A stretch of DNA of 64,000 bases, from positions 1,342,550-1,406,549 of the forward strand of contig ML133474.1 in NCBI GenBank assembly GCA_003864495.1, in the 5' to 3' direction. A model generated the notes under the pieces. That model was given only the letters and a program-made list of their open reading frames with translations, was not told the DNA's origin and made no database searches. Within the stretch, counting starts at the first letter, position 1; every line of letters begins with the position of its first letter. Below, piece after piece: positions 1-12,300 of the stretch. The position numbers and the translations under genes are program-made. The stretch is from Nemopilema nomurai. Lineage: Eukaryota > Cnidaria > Scyphozoa > Rhizostomeae > Rhizostomatidae.

Positions 1-67
1 GATTTTAAGACATTCTTACATTGAATTGCTAAATCTGGACAGCTCCATGTAGTGTAAAAACAGCCTT

Positions 68-77
68 TTTATATAGG
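68..77 (+). promoter_or_regulatory. Possible TATA box, MATE copy 1
   Basis: A TTTTTATATAGGG stretch lies about 285 bp upstream of the MATE coding start and is unchanged in copy 2 near 16923. It could be a core promoter element. AT-rich DNA produces such matches often, so this rests only on its conservation and position. Confidence 0.25.
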
Positions 78-239
78 GTAGACGAGCCTCGGGGATACTT
101 GTGGTTGGGTATTTTTAGCTCTCATCAAATCGCATAGTAAGTGTTAGTTACTATATTTGAAAAAAAAACTTTAGTTAACTGCGAAAGACTGTAACCGAAT
201 GGGGACCATAGGCCCAAACAAAACATTAATACACTACTG

Positions 240-251
240 AGTCACGTGACT
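240..251. promoter_or_regulatory. CLEAR/E-box palindrome upstream of MATE copy 1
   Basis: AGTCACGTGACT is a perfect 12-bp palindrome containing GTCACGTGAC, the consensus bound by MiT/TFE and USF-type bHLH factors in animals. It lies 103 bp before the former start codon and is retained unchanged in copy 2. Whether it is upstream of the transcription start or in the 5' UTR cannot be told from sequence. Confidence 0.55.
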
Positions 252-353
252 ACTAAAGGACAGGAATACAGTAAGAAGACTCCCTACATAAAGTCTTTTC
301 TATCATCTTCCAAATAAATATAACTGAATATTTACTTTTTATCGCCAGAGAAT

Positions 354-3300
354 ATAGCAAAGATAAATCCATCAGCCTACGAAAAACATCCTGCGAAAGA
401 ATCACCATGGTCTGAAATCATAAACGAGTCAAAGGCACTGGTGAAGTTGGCAGTAGGAACAAGTGTGAACTCTTTTTGCTCATTTTTCATACCAGTTTGC
501 ACAGTGCTCATTGTTGGACACAAGGGAAAGGTCTTTCTCGCAGCCATTGGCCTGGCCATTTCTGTGTGCAATATTTCAGGGTTATTTCTGGTCATTGGAT
601 TGGCATCTGTTACTGAAACTCTCTGCTCCCAGGCATATGGTGCAAAGGATTTTAGAAGATTTGGAATTTTGATACAGCGGACAATTATCATAACCTTTGT
701 GTCCATTCTTCCGACATGTGCTCTTTGGATCAATATGGATAAAGTTCTTGTTCACCTTGGACAAGACAAGGCTGTAGCGCTGTTCGTATTTTTCATGTTC
801 TCAAATTTTTCCTCCAACAGCTTTATTATCTAACTAATCTTCAGTGAATTCTCATTGTAGCCCACCATTCTCGTTTTAACTTTCTTAATCGAACGCACCA
901 CTCATACCAGTGGCCAACACATTCGGTTATTTTCCTAAGTTTGCTTAATTTGAGGAGTGCCAGAGTATGAAAAGTACTTTAAGTATGAATGTCTAGCTAT
1001 TGAAAACGGAATTATAGGTTAATGAAACCTCTATTAAACGACTCCATGTAAACGAGGCCAGATAAAATTAACTTCCATGACCAACTTAAAATATCATTTA
1101 ATATTATAAAACATTTTAAAAATTATTAAACAATTTATTTGAATGTTTAAAGGCAAATTGCACTAATAATAATAATGCTCTCGATTACTTTTATTTGATA
1201 GTCATTTCACACCCAAATTAACTCTTCTGTTTGTCTTTCGGTGTCCTTTTCCTGTACTACATAGAATTACCCTGGGCACAGGGAATTTCTATCAAGTTAA
1301 CGGAAATACCCACCCCAAGGGTAGTCCATTTTGCTCCTACCCATAAGACGCTCAGACTAGGCTCACCCAAAGGGATGTCCAATTTTCTCTGCATTGATTT
1401 GTGCAAATCATTGAACCTTTCCATCGAAGATTTATTTTGAGCTGTGAATCAAATTGTCAGCTATTCACATGAATTCCTAGCTACCTGATCAAAAAGTTTT
1501 TTTCTCCCTCGGTCTTTAAAAAGCTTTTAACACACTATTCCATCAATGTCAACTTCTGTTTTAGAAAGATTTGCAGCTATAATTCTCATTAAACTTCAAT
1601 TTTTCACTGTCAACATAGTTGATAATTCATTATGAACATAGTTGATAATTCATTATGAACATAGTTGATAATTCATTATGAACATAGTTGATAATTCATT
1701 ATGAACATAGTTGATAATTCATTATGAACATAGTTGATAATTCATTATGAACATAGTTGGTAATTCATTATGAACATAGTTGATAATTCATTATGAACAT
1801 AGTTGATAATTCATTATGAACATAGTTGATAATTCATTATGAACATATTGGTAATTCATTATGAACATAGTTGATAATTCATTATGATCATAGTTGATAA
1901 CTCATTATGAACATAGTTGGTAATTCATTATGAACATAGTTGATAATTCATTATGAACATATTTGGTAATTCATTATGAACATAGTTGATAATTCATTAT
2001 GATCATAGTTGATAACTCATTATGAACATAGTTGATAACTCATTATGAACATAGTTGGTAATTCATTATGAACATTGTTGATAATTGGTTATGAACATAG
2101 TTGATAATTCATTATCAACAGCGTTAACACAACAATGCATTCAGTTTATTCAGTTACTTTTTAGGCATGCCGGTCAATTTGCAATTAATTACATCCCAGG
2201 GTTGATTGTGAGTTTTTATCTAGTTTAAAAAACTGAATTGCTTCTATCATTTATTGGTTCACTTTTGGAAGACGAAAATTACAGTAGTATTTTGGGCGAC
2301 ATTTTACATCGTTCGCAGGCAATGAATCTACCAAGAAAATTTGAAGCTTTTTGTTGACTTGGAATTTATATTTTAGCCAGCAATTTTAGTGAGTTATACA
2401 ATGATGGTTTGTCGCTAATATTTTCTCAGAATCCTTGACGAAACCTTGTTAAACATTCATTATAAGAATTGTTTCTTCTAACATTTTTTCTAATTTTTCA
2501 ACTGTTTGTTTTCAGCTCTTTATACTGTTTAATGTATTATCAAGATACCTGGCTTGTCAGGCAAGTATCTATCAATGCATTCATTATAGATTAGTTGCAA
2601 AATCCAGCTTTGGTCTTTTTTAAAGTTTTTCAATACCATATAAAATGCGTCTTTTTACCCAAAGGTCCATCATTTCTGCTCCAACTCTGATAGATTTGTA
2701 GATGGGAAAATTCAAGTAGCCTTCAACCAAATTAATCGAGCATAAAATATGTTAGAAAATACAAATCTATAATATGTGCAGAAATCTTACTTCACATATT
2801 TAATTTTTCCATGCCCCAACTCTTTGATTAAATCATGTAGATTTTTTACACCTTTTTTGACAATCACCCTTTTTTTACTTCGCAGAACATTGTTTACCCG
2901 ATATTCTTTGGTTCCTTTCTTGCATTTGTGGTCAATATCGTGTTTTGCTACCTCTTTGTTTACCAGTGCGATTTCGGATTTCAGTAAGTCATTTTCAGTT
3001 TCTTTTGATTCGAAGCCTTGATTAATTTGTGTTTACTAACGTAGAGATAAAGTGAAGAAGGTGGTAAGACTACCTTAGCAGGGATTTTGAAATTTTTGGT
3101 GAGTTTCGATACGTTAAATGCAAAAATCGATGATACACGGGTATTTCCCCGAAGTTACGAGGTACAAGGAAGCCTCAAAATCTGATTAAGAATCTGGATC
3201 AAAACCTGGATCAAACTTTAAATCAAAATCTGGCTACTTGTCGTCAGCTTCAATATGCTTGATCACATGCGGTAGAATTCTAAATGAATTTGTTTCCCCT

Positions 3301-6300
3301 TCATCAGCGTCGTTTTCAGAATTATCAGTAACATTTCTGAGGCATGTAAAGCCCGGTCCTTCTTTTTATTTCAAAGATTCAAGACATCAGCTGATGGCCC
3401 GCTTCATCTGTTGGTCGGCAAAGACTTTTGTCCTAAACTTTCACACTTGATAACAGTTCAATAAAAATAGAAAATAACTCCTTTAAACAGAAGAATTTCA
3501 TAGTTACAGCCTTTAAACAGAAGAATTTCAATTATTCTAAACGATGGTTTCCTCATTGAAGTATTTACAATGGTATGAATATTTCAAATTAGGTTTTTCA
3601 AAATGGGGAGACATTGTTATCTATATTTTAATAGGTGACAACATCCAACAAAATCCCCACCCTCTTCTCTTTTTTCCTTGCCAAGTCTACAGTGATGAAG
3701 CAAAGGTTGCTGACATAAGTCACGTTGCATTTTGATTGCAATGAAATGTCATTCTGACAAATCTTCACAAATGTTAAAACTTTCATAGTTGCAGACATTG
3801 CTATAAATGTGACACCATTTTCAAGTGTGACAAGCTTTACTTGAAGTTGTGACTGCATTTTGCTCTTTTCTTTCAGGGGCGCAGCATTTGCACTGGATTT
3901 GGCATACTTATCATTTAGTGTCTATGTCATCATTGTCATTTTGCTCAACAAGATACACCAGAAGACATGGCATGGTATTCTGTATTTTTGTACAAATAGT
4001 CAAACATTTCAGTTTCATTATCAAGATCATCATTACATAGCTCATAGTCATTATTATTATCGCTAATTTGATCATGGTTTGCGCCTATTTCATCCGACAT
4101 TTCTATGAGCAGGACTCGTAAATTGAAACCATTTTTCCCTTGACATTTTTCTACGCTCTCTTCGCGTGTAACGATTAATCGACTGCTTGATGCGGTATAA
4201 CTTGTCTTGGACACCTATTCTAAAGTGAATTGCTTGCAATTTCATTTAGGCTGGTCAAATGAATGCTTTCTCGGATGGATGGAGCATATACAACTTGGGG
4301 CTTTTACAGTCTCTCTGACGTTGATGGAAAATATTGTTTACGAGCTCGGAATCATTGTCGTGGGTAGATGCCTTTAACACACGTTTTTGTGTTTCAAAGC
4401 CTGGCATTGTTCGGTGAAAAAGCTAAATATTTTAATAGAAACGGTAGCTGCATTGACGAAAGTCCCCGTGTGTTTTTGTTGCTCCAGGTGCAAATGGCTT
4501 AGGCCGTAATCGTGATAATAAATTGCAGTCAGTTATGCTAGACGAATTTGCAAAATTACCTAATTTGAAACCTTTTTTCAATGTGTTTAGATTCTTCTTG
4601 AAATTTTTGCTAGGTACATTTGGAAGTACAGCACTAGCCGTTTTGACAGCCACAATGTACATTGTTGGAACGATATACTTTGTAAGTAAAACCATTTTTC
4701 ATTCTCATGGCTCTAAGAACATGGTCGAGCCTAGTGTTAAGTCTGGTGCATGCATGCTCATTTAATGGGGCAAATAAGAAGGACAAGAATTCACGAAACG
4801 CTTTTTGAAGTTTTTGCAAAAAGTTCTTTTAAAAGATTTCTTTTATCGTCGTAAAAATGCAAGAGTTGACTTCTACAATCAGCTCTATTTGTTCCAAGCC
4901 ATGAAAACCTTGCTACTGTGTTTAACTGGCAATCTTTACTTTTTTAGATAGTGTATGGTATCAGCATAGGCACGGCTATCAGAACTGGCAACTACCTTGG
5001 AGAAGGGAACTATGAAACGGCAAAAGTCACTGTGAAAGCTGGTTTGCTTGTGTCACGTAAGTCAATTTTCAAAAGAGTATTTTATTTCTTCTACGGGATG
5101 GATTTAGTGTTTTGTTGCTTCAAAGCAAAATTTAAATGTGTTGATCTTCCTCCAACCCTATTCCATTATTTCAATACATTACTCTTAACCATTTATGTTT
5201 TTTAGGCTAAAAAATATTTCGTTCTTCAACATGAGCCCATATACCTTTTTGGGGCAAATTTGGTTGCTAATAAGTACGATGTAATGCGATTTTAAATATT
5301 TTTAAATGGTGTAGAAAGGACACTAATCTTAGCCTTCCTTGTGATTCCCTATTAGAATTTTACTGACAATGACAACTACAACAGCTTCAATGTAAACAGG
5401 CTTATAATTACAGTAATTGAATCCACTTGATGATCCTTATTATATTCTCTGTACGGCACCAAAGATATTTTCTGTATTGATCGTTTATTGATCTTATCAT
5501 ATTGACCGTTGGAAATTGATATTCAAACAGTGGCAATCACCATTCCATGTGGAATCGTACTTGTTGCGGCTAAGGACCTAATTCCATACATATTCACAAG
5601 CGACAGGTTGGTCAAAAATTGAAATCAAAATTCAATTCGTATATCGGTGTGCTTAGTTTGTTGCTGTTTTTAGCTGTATGCCTCGAAGTGTGCTAAGGCA
5701 AAAAGCAAATCAAAATTCAAAATAATCTGCATCAGAAGTGGATTTAATGACAAAATTTGAAGTGAATGAAAATTCACCTGAACCTGCCATTTCTATTCCA
5801 AGATCAATCTCCTTTGGTTACTCAAACATGTTTCTAATTCTGACTAGATATTTCCACTGAGCAGCTAGTTGGGTCAAATAATAATAATAATATAAATATA
5901 TATCATATTTATACAGGTTAACTTTGGTCAGCAACAACGTGCTGTTATCAATAAAGGACCTGTCTAAAATATACATGGATTACCGAAATAAAAATTAAAT
6001 ACATGATGAAAATGAAATCTTAAAAGTCGAAGTTAAAATTTTTACAAAAAGTCTTAAATCTTAGAATTGAAGTTTCACACTTCATTTCGTCTGTTAGTTT
6101 ATTAAAAATCTTTGCTCCTTGAAAGTAAAAGGCCTTCTTGCCTGCTTCTGATTGTACTTTGGGCAAAACAATATTTTTTGCATTGGCACGAGTACACTGC
6201 CTGTGTTTTACTCTAGTGAAATAGCTTCAAAAGGCGTGTGGCGATACGCTATTCAAACTTTTGAAAACTTCAAGAGCACACATCTTGTTTCGTATACTAC

Positions 6301-9300
6301 TGACTTTCTCCAGCTGTACACTGTCCCTGTTGCCATTTATTACTTTCAGTGCCCGTCTCTGAATGTTCTCATACACCATCTTTTTTGATGGTGCCATGTG
6401 AAGGAACACATTGTTACAGTAAAGCAGAATTGGTAAAATTGTTACCTTGTAAATTGTTTCTGCTGTGTAAGGACTTATATTATGCCGTATACGCGACAAT
6501 AACTTTACTCTGGATGTGGCTTTTTTATTGTTTTTTCGAAATGATCAGAAAATGTCAGGTTCTTGTCCATCTTTACTCCTAGATATTCGTATTCTTTAGA
6601 TTCTGTGATCTTTGTGTTATTGATCTTGATTTCCATAGGTTTTGATTTCGAAGTTCTCTGGTGTGTACCATAAAGGACGCACTCGGTCTTGGTCTTTTTA
6701 AGATTAATAACGAGATTATTTTGCTGAAGCCAGTAAGCAATCTGTTTTAGATCACTGTTTAACTTTTCTTCGATAATATCACAATTTTTACCAGCAACGT
6801 GCAAAACAGAATCATCAGCATAGAGGGTCATTTCACATTGGCTTAAATTTTCATCGATATCGTTTATTAGTAAGGTAAAAAGCAATGGACCCAATATGGA
6901 TCCCTGCGGTACTCCACAGGTAATAGCTTGACTTTCTGACAAGGCTCCATCGTATGATACAATTTGCGTTCTACCAAACAGATAGCTCTCGAACCAGCAA
7001 AGCTCCTTGTTTTTAATACCATAATTAAGAAGTTTAGATAGGAGTCTCTCATGGTCCACTGTGTCAAAAGCCTTTCGCAGGTCAATAAATACAGCTCCAG
7101 TCATAAGGCCCCTGTCCATATTGGTTCTGATGAAATCTGAGAAAAATGTAACTGCATGTTGAGTAGATAATCGCTTTCGAAAACCAAACTGTCTCTCCGA
7201 AAGCATATTATTAATCTCAAGATAGTCATAGAGCTGATTGTGCACAACCCGCTCAAAGACTTTTGAAATAACAGGGAGTATAGAAATTGGTCTATAGTTA
7301 TCCATGATCGTCTTTTCACCTGACTTGTAGACTGGTTTAATTTTAGAGCATTTTTCAGCACTTGGGAAGATTGCCATTTCAAGACATCGATTAATCAAAT
7401 TTGAGAGAGGACCAGCTATCTCGTTTGCCCCATCAACAATCAACGTTGTTGGTATATCATCACAACCAGCAGCCTTTTTTCTTTTTAGTTTCGTTAAAAT
7501 GTCTCTGATGTCTTTGATGTTTGTCATTTTAAAATTAAAGGTTACCTTTTTTGGGTTCTGTCAATGATCCAATGTTGAGTGTTTGTGATATTCCAAACCT
7601 TGATTCACTATTGCTGGTAAAGTATTTTGCAATTTTCTGCCAATCGTCGCGAAAAACATGCAGAATTCATTTGATATAGTTTTCTTTTCAGAAGTAATTT
7701 CTCCATTTATTTCAAATACCTTGCTGCTTCGATCTTTTGAGGATTTTGCTGGATAACCTTTTTTAATTTGCTCCCAAAACTGCTTTGGTCTGTTAATGTT
7801 TTCTTGAAAGACAGATCTCGTGTAAGTTGCCTTGCTGTATCTGATGATTCGAGTTGCTGCATTTCGTAAGCGACGATATGTGGACCAATCATTTTCTTTT
7901 CCTGTCTTTCTTGCTTTCTTCAACCAGTAATCTCTCTCATTCATTTTGGATCTAATCTCATTTGTTAGCCACGGACAATCACGCCCTTTTACCTTTTTCT
8001 TTGTTAGGGGTGCATGCTTATCTATTACTGACTTCAAGAGCCCTTTGAAAATTTTCCATGCTTTGTCAACATTTTGTTCTTTTTCAAGGTTTTCCCAGGG
8101 CTGACTTTGGAGATCTCTTCTGAAACTATTTTCATCATACTTCGCAAAATTTCTTTTGTATGTTGTCCTTGATAAAAACTTTTGACAATTTTTCTTTATA
8201 ACTGCTCCCACCAGATCGTGATCACTGAGAGAATTAGGGCGTGTGATATGCTTTCTTACATTCTGTTCGTGGGTTGTTGCAATAATATCTACTAAGCTCG
8301 TATTAAAAAAGGTATTTAACTAAAGCCAACCCATATGAAATATAATGCTTGGTCATGCTGTTTTTACTTCTAGAAACTTTGCCTTGCTCCATTTCCAAGC
8401 AAATTTTTCTCATACTCTTTATCTCATAGAAATGTAGCAGGAAGAATATCAAAAGTCATTCTTATCGTTATTCCAAATGTAATTTTCGATGGACTACAGG
8501 TATTTATTTCAATAATCAGCTATCATCATCGAACAACCTACCTAAATGCCGCCCATCCATCGCGATTTTCCAATTTACAAGGACATTGCCTGATGTACGG
8601 AATAGCTGCACCGTAGCAAAAATCTCAATACGTCACAGCTAGCCAGCATATAAATAAAGAACTTACCTCACATAAGGAGTAACACAGTGTACTGCTCGAG
8701 TAAGAGTATGCAGTAGCTACTTATGTTTCGACAGCCAGCTGTTGCAAATTTTGTTTCATGTTGCATTCTAGATAACAATGATGGGCGCCGTTCGTGGTCT
8801 TGGATATCAAAAGTATGGTGCATTAATTAGCTTCATAAGCTACATATGCATTTCAATTCCGTTCTACCTTCTTCTGATACTCCAACTTCATTTAACCCAA
8901 ATCGGTAATACGGTTCTCCTTTCTTACTGATATTCATACTGACTTCAAGTCAGAACTTAAATAGCTGAATTAATTTTTGTTCTCACAATCTTGATTGTTA
9001 ACTTTAGTTTTCATGCAACAATTGTCTGTTTAAGCCACTGATACTAATCCAATTTCCACTTTTATCGCTACCCAACTGGGCACAATGCATGATTTTATGG
9101 CCAACATGCTTCCTCAGTTGACAGTCCTAATACTCCCATCTTATCCCGAGGAATGTTAAGAGAGAAAAAACATGGCAACAACTATGATAACATTTATGCT
9201 TTTAATAATAGTTATGGTGCCATGGAAAATACCAAGTGATGTCACAATCATGCAATATCTTGTCTTGTACATAACCTAAGAGGCGAAAGAAAATTAAGCT

Positions 9301-12300
9301 ATGCAGAATCATTCTCTGTAAATCTTCGGTTACTAGTTATGCAAACGTTTTAGAGGAAATGTTGTCATTTGCAGCTAAGTTTATTCTCCTTTTTAATTTT
9401 CTTAATGTTTTCCTAAAAACCGTTCCTCGTCTTCTTTTCTATTTTCCTAAGTAATTTGTTCTGAATATGTTTAAGCCATTCAACGATGTGATATTTCCTT
9501 GTTTTGATTTACTGGTAATTAAAGCTGTTCTATTCATTGTTTAATATCTTACTTGCCAATCTCCACTGTTTCGCCATTATTTAGCTAGAAACCGAATGAA
9601 TTTTAAGTAGAATTTGTTACGTATTCACAGCTTGCAATTATTTCTAAATTTAGGGATATGGCTTGGATTGTTCGTTGGCATCTTGTGCCAGGTCAGTTTA
9701 TGTCTCCATTCAATCTAACAAAATCCTAATAATCCACCAACTTTAGGATAGCTAGTTGAATCCAAGCCAACAATCTTCTTACTTGTAGGTCTCAAGGGAA
9801 GTGTTAAAAGGCTAATTTTCAAAAAGTAACTGGTTAAAAAAACTAAATTACCTGCTTTCGGCTAACTGACAATTTTTGCATTAAAATTGCGTAAAAATTA
9901 TTTGTCTTCCATCAATTTTGAGTCAGGTTGATCTTTCTGTCATTCCAAATAAAACTGAAATATTTTTGCAGCCTTTTTGTTGTATAGCCTTTCCTCTACT
10001 TTATGCATGAATGGTTACATTAAATTATGCACTCCTTAGATCACTGGCGCTGCAATTTTGCTTCGCAATGTTAGCTGGAAAGAACGCTCAAATTTGGTAA
10101 GTGTTTCCTTGTGCATTACGACCTCTTATTTATCTCAGTTGACAAGGTTCAGTGCTTGCGATTTGTATTTGAAAGTGGGGGGGGGGGGCAAAATGTGAAG
10201 ATTTTGAAACGATTTATGCACAACCTAAGAGAATGAAGCAATAAAAGAGAAGAAAGAAGTTAGAATATTGCCTCCTTTTTTAAATCAATGAAGCTAGAGA
10301 AAAGTACAATATCTAAGTCAAGGAAAAAAGAGAGTATCACCAAGTCGAAAGATGAGCATGTCATCATGGAAAAAGATGAGATCATAAAGCAATGGACGCC
10401 GATTTTTAAAAGAGACGAAAGATGAGAAATGCCAAGTATAAGGAGTGAAAATGACAGTCCTTTTGCTTGAAGTTTGATCAGCAGTTCAAAACTTTTGAAA
10501 CGGTTAAAAATACAGAATTAGCGTATATTCTTAAAGAAAGTCAACTACTAGTTGATAAAGAAACTTGTACTGGAATCAAAGTGCGGCAATACGAATCGGA
10601 AAAGAAGTTGGTGATTTTGAAAACATAACGAAGCTGAGTTTGAAAACATCACTGGATTTGTTTAACATATTGTAAAACCTCTTAAAAGGTGGGTTTTACA
10701 AACGTGAGTTCTTTGTTGGCAGAAATCCTCAAAAATACGGCAACGGCGGATAAGATCGAAATTCTCCTTTTTATGGCAATGATACGACTAAAGGCTAACA
10801 GCAAGTTCGACAAATAACGACACGGCTTCAACAGGCACGACAAAACTAGCGACAGAGCTTCTAGCAGTACGGCAGAACTTTCGACAAGACTACCCTTAAC
10901 TTCTGACACAACCCTTTATATAACCGGAGCAAACCTTAAAATAATAATTACGTAATACAAAAAACATCTTTACAGACGCTGATGCAATCACAGCGCAATG
11001 GTGCAATTGTCACGTGATACTGTCCGTAAGGGAACCCTGTGTCGTTACATAGCTCCCCCCTTTGAAATCAAGCCTCCTGGCTTGAACCAATCCTTGCATC
11101 TTTTCTTTTCTATCAAACGACAACTTCCATGGCTTGGCATCACACTGGCCTGGTTTTGTGAGAAATTCATGTGCCACTGACGTCAGATGTTTGAAAACTG
11201 CTGAGAGCGGGGTTTGGAATATTTCCGCTTCGTCAATTTTTATTGTCTGTCCCAACTGACTTTGACCAAAATTGCAAGCTCCTTTGTTAGGTCTTCTAAC
11301 TGGCGAAACAACTTGCACAGAGCAATGAAGGGGTCAGTGGTGGTTTGGGTTGTCGTTCTCGTCTGAATTTCGGCTTCAAAAACTGGCCTCATTTTTGTAT
11401 CCACAGGCACAGGAGCTTTTTCTTGCAATGGTTGCTTCAACGGGCGTCTTCTGTATTATTTGACCACGTGTCCCACTCTTTTGCAGTAATTGCAAATCGG
11501 CTGGTCGTCTGTGGTTCGCAGGTATCGATAAGTGCTCATCTTCTTTTCCTTCGGCTTGGCTGTCCTCACACGGGGCACCAATGTAAAACCTCTAAAAAGG
11601 TGGGTTTTACAAACGTGAGTTCTTTGTTGGCAGAAATCCTCAAAAATACGGCAACGGCGGATAAGATCAAAATTCTCCTTTTTATGGCAATGATACGACT
11701 AACGGCTAACAGCAAGTTCGACAAATAACGACACGGCTTCAACAGGCACAACAAAACTAGCGACAGAGCTCCTAGCAGTACGGCAAAACTTTCGACAAGA
11801 CTACCCCTAACTTCTGACACAACCCTTTATATAACCGGTGCAAACCTTAAAATAATAATTACGTATTACAAAAAACATCTTTACAGACGCTGATGCAATC
11901 ACAGCGCAATGGTGCAATTGTCACGTGATACTGTCCGTAAGGGAACCCTGTGTCGTTACAATATATGGTAAATGGATCCTGCATGAAAAAGAAGACTCAT
12001 TTACTACAAATACGCCTTCCCTCCTAAACTCAGTCAATTTTTTTGATAACTGATTCTGCATTCTCATTGTGCCAGTTGTTATACCGTGCCAACCTGGGAT
12101 AGGCCATTACTGCAAGTATTTTGCTTGGAAGAGTAATTTCTATCGGCTTAACTAGAAGAAACCCTTTGATTATTACCACTATTAATTATTACCCAGATAA
12201 GAGAGACAATTGCTGCAGAGACAAGGATGCCTCTTGAAGGTGACAAAGATGCTTTCAAGGATGCTTCCTTCAATAAAGTACTTGGTGCCAGTCTTCTAGA

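Larger units (their letters stand above)
5880..8295 (-). mobile_element. 5'-truncated non-LTR retrotransposon (LINE), CR1/jockey-like, inactive
   Basis: This antisense insertion sits in the MATE copy 1 intron between exons 8 and 9. Copy 2 has an empty site, where TTGGGTCAA runs straight into CTAAGCTCG near 23623. Reading on the minus strand, it begins inside the end of an apurinic-type endonuclease domain (SDHDLV near 8220-8240) and passes through a basic linker. It then enters a reverse transcriptase with FRKRLSTQHA, AFDTVDH, GVPQGSILGPLLF and the catalytic LYADDS. The 3' end is a TTATT-rich microsatellite tail at about 5880-5900. The reading frame is broken near 7530-7560 and again in an A-run near 6505, so no full product can be made. 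The clade is inferred from RT motifs; jockey, CR1 and L2 relatives are not separable by eye. Confidence 0.93.
10671..11960 (-). mobile_element. Compact non-autonomous LTR retrotransposon (TRIM-like), 1,290 bp
   Basis: Two direct 379-bp terminal repeats (10671-11049 and 11582-11960) begin TGTAACGACAC and end TTTTACA when read on the minus strand, flanking only 532 bp. The primer binding site is at 11563-11580. There the + strand reads TCCTCACACGGGGCACCA, the 3' end of elongator tRNA-Met including CCA, one base from the LTR. A polypurine tract, AAAGGGGGGAG, is at the other end (about 11053-11063, minus strand). The target duplication is ATAT, and the paralogous site in copy 2 is empty (AACATACATGG near 26600). 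The LTRs differ at about nine positions (2.4%). There is no room for protease, RT or integrase, so mobility would need proteins in trans. Confidence 0.95.

Noticed and set aside
377..733. 118-codon minus-strand frame opposite MATE exon 1 (and its twin at 17233-17589)
   Set aside because: It is the antisense shadow of a conserved transporter exon. Its sequence is dictated by the + strand coding.
1611..2119. Possible CRISPR-like repeat array
   Set aside because: Units are contiguous with no unique spacers, in an intron of a eukaryotic gene; it is a minisatellite.
4488..4681. A longer version of MATE exon 6 beginning at a TTGTTGCTCCAG acceptor
   Set aside because: The extra part does not resemble any MATE sequence, and a one-base deletion in copy 2 breaks it. 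Starting at GTACATTTGG (4614/22373) restores both phase and the family sequence VGTFGSTALAV, so the upstream part is intron.
11345..11728. 127-codon + strand frame across the LTR element
   Set aside because: It runs antisense to the element's gag remnant and crosses into the LTR, with no recognisable product.
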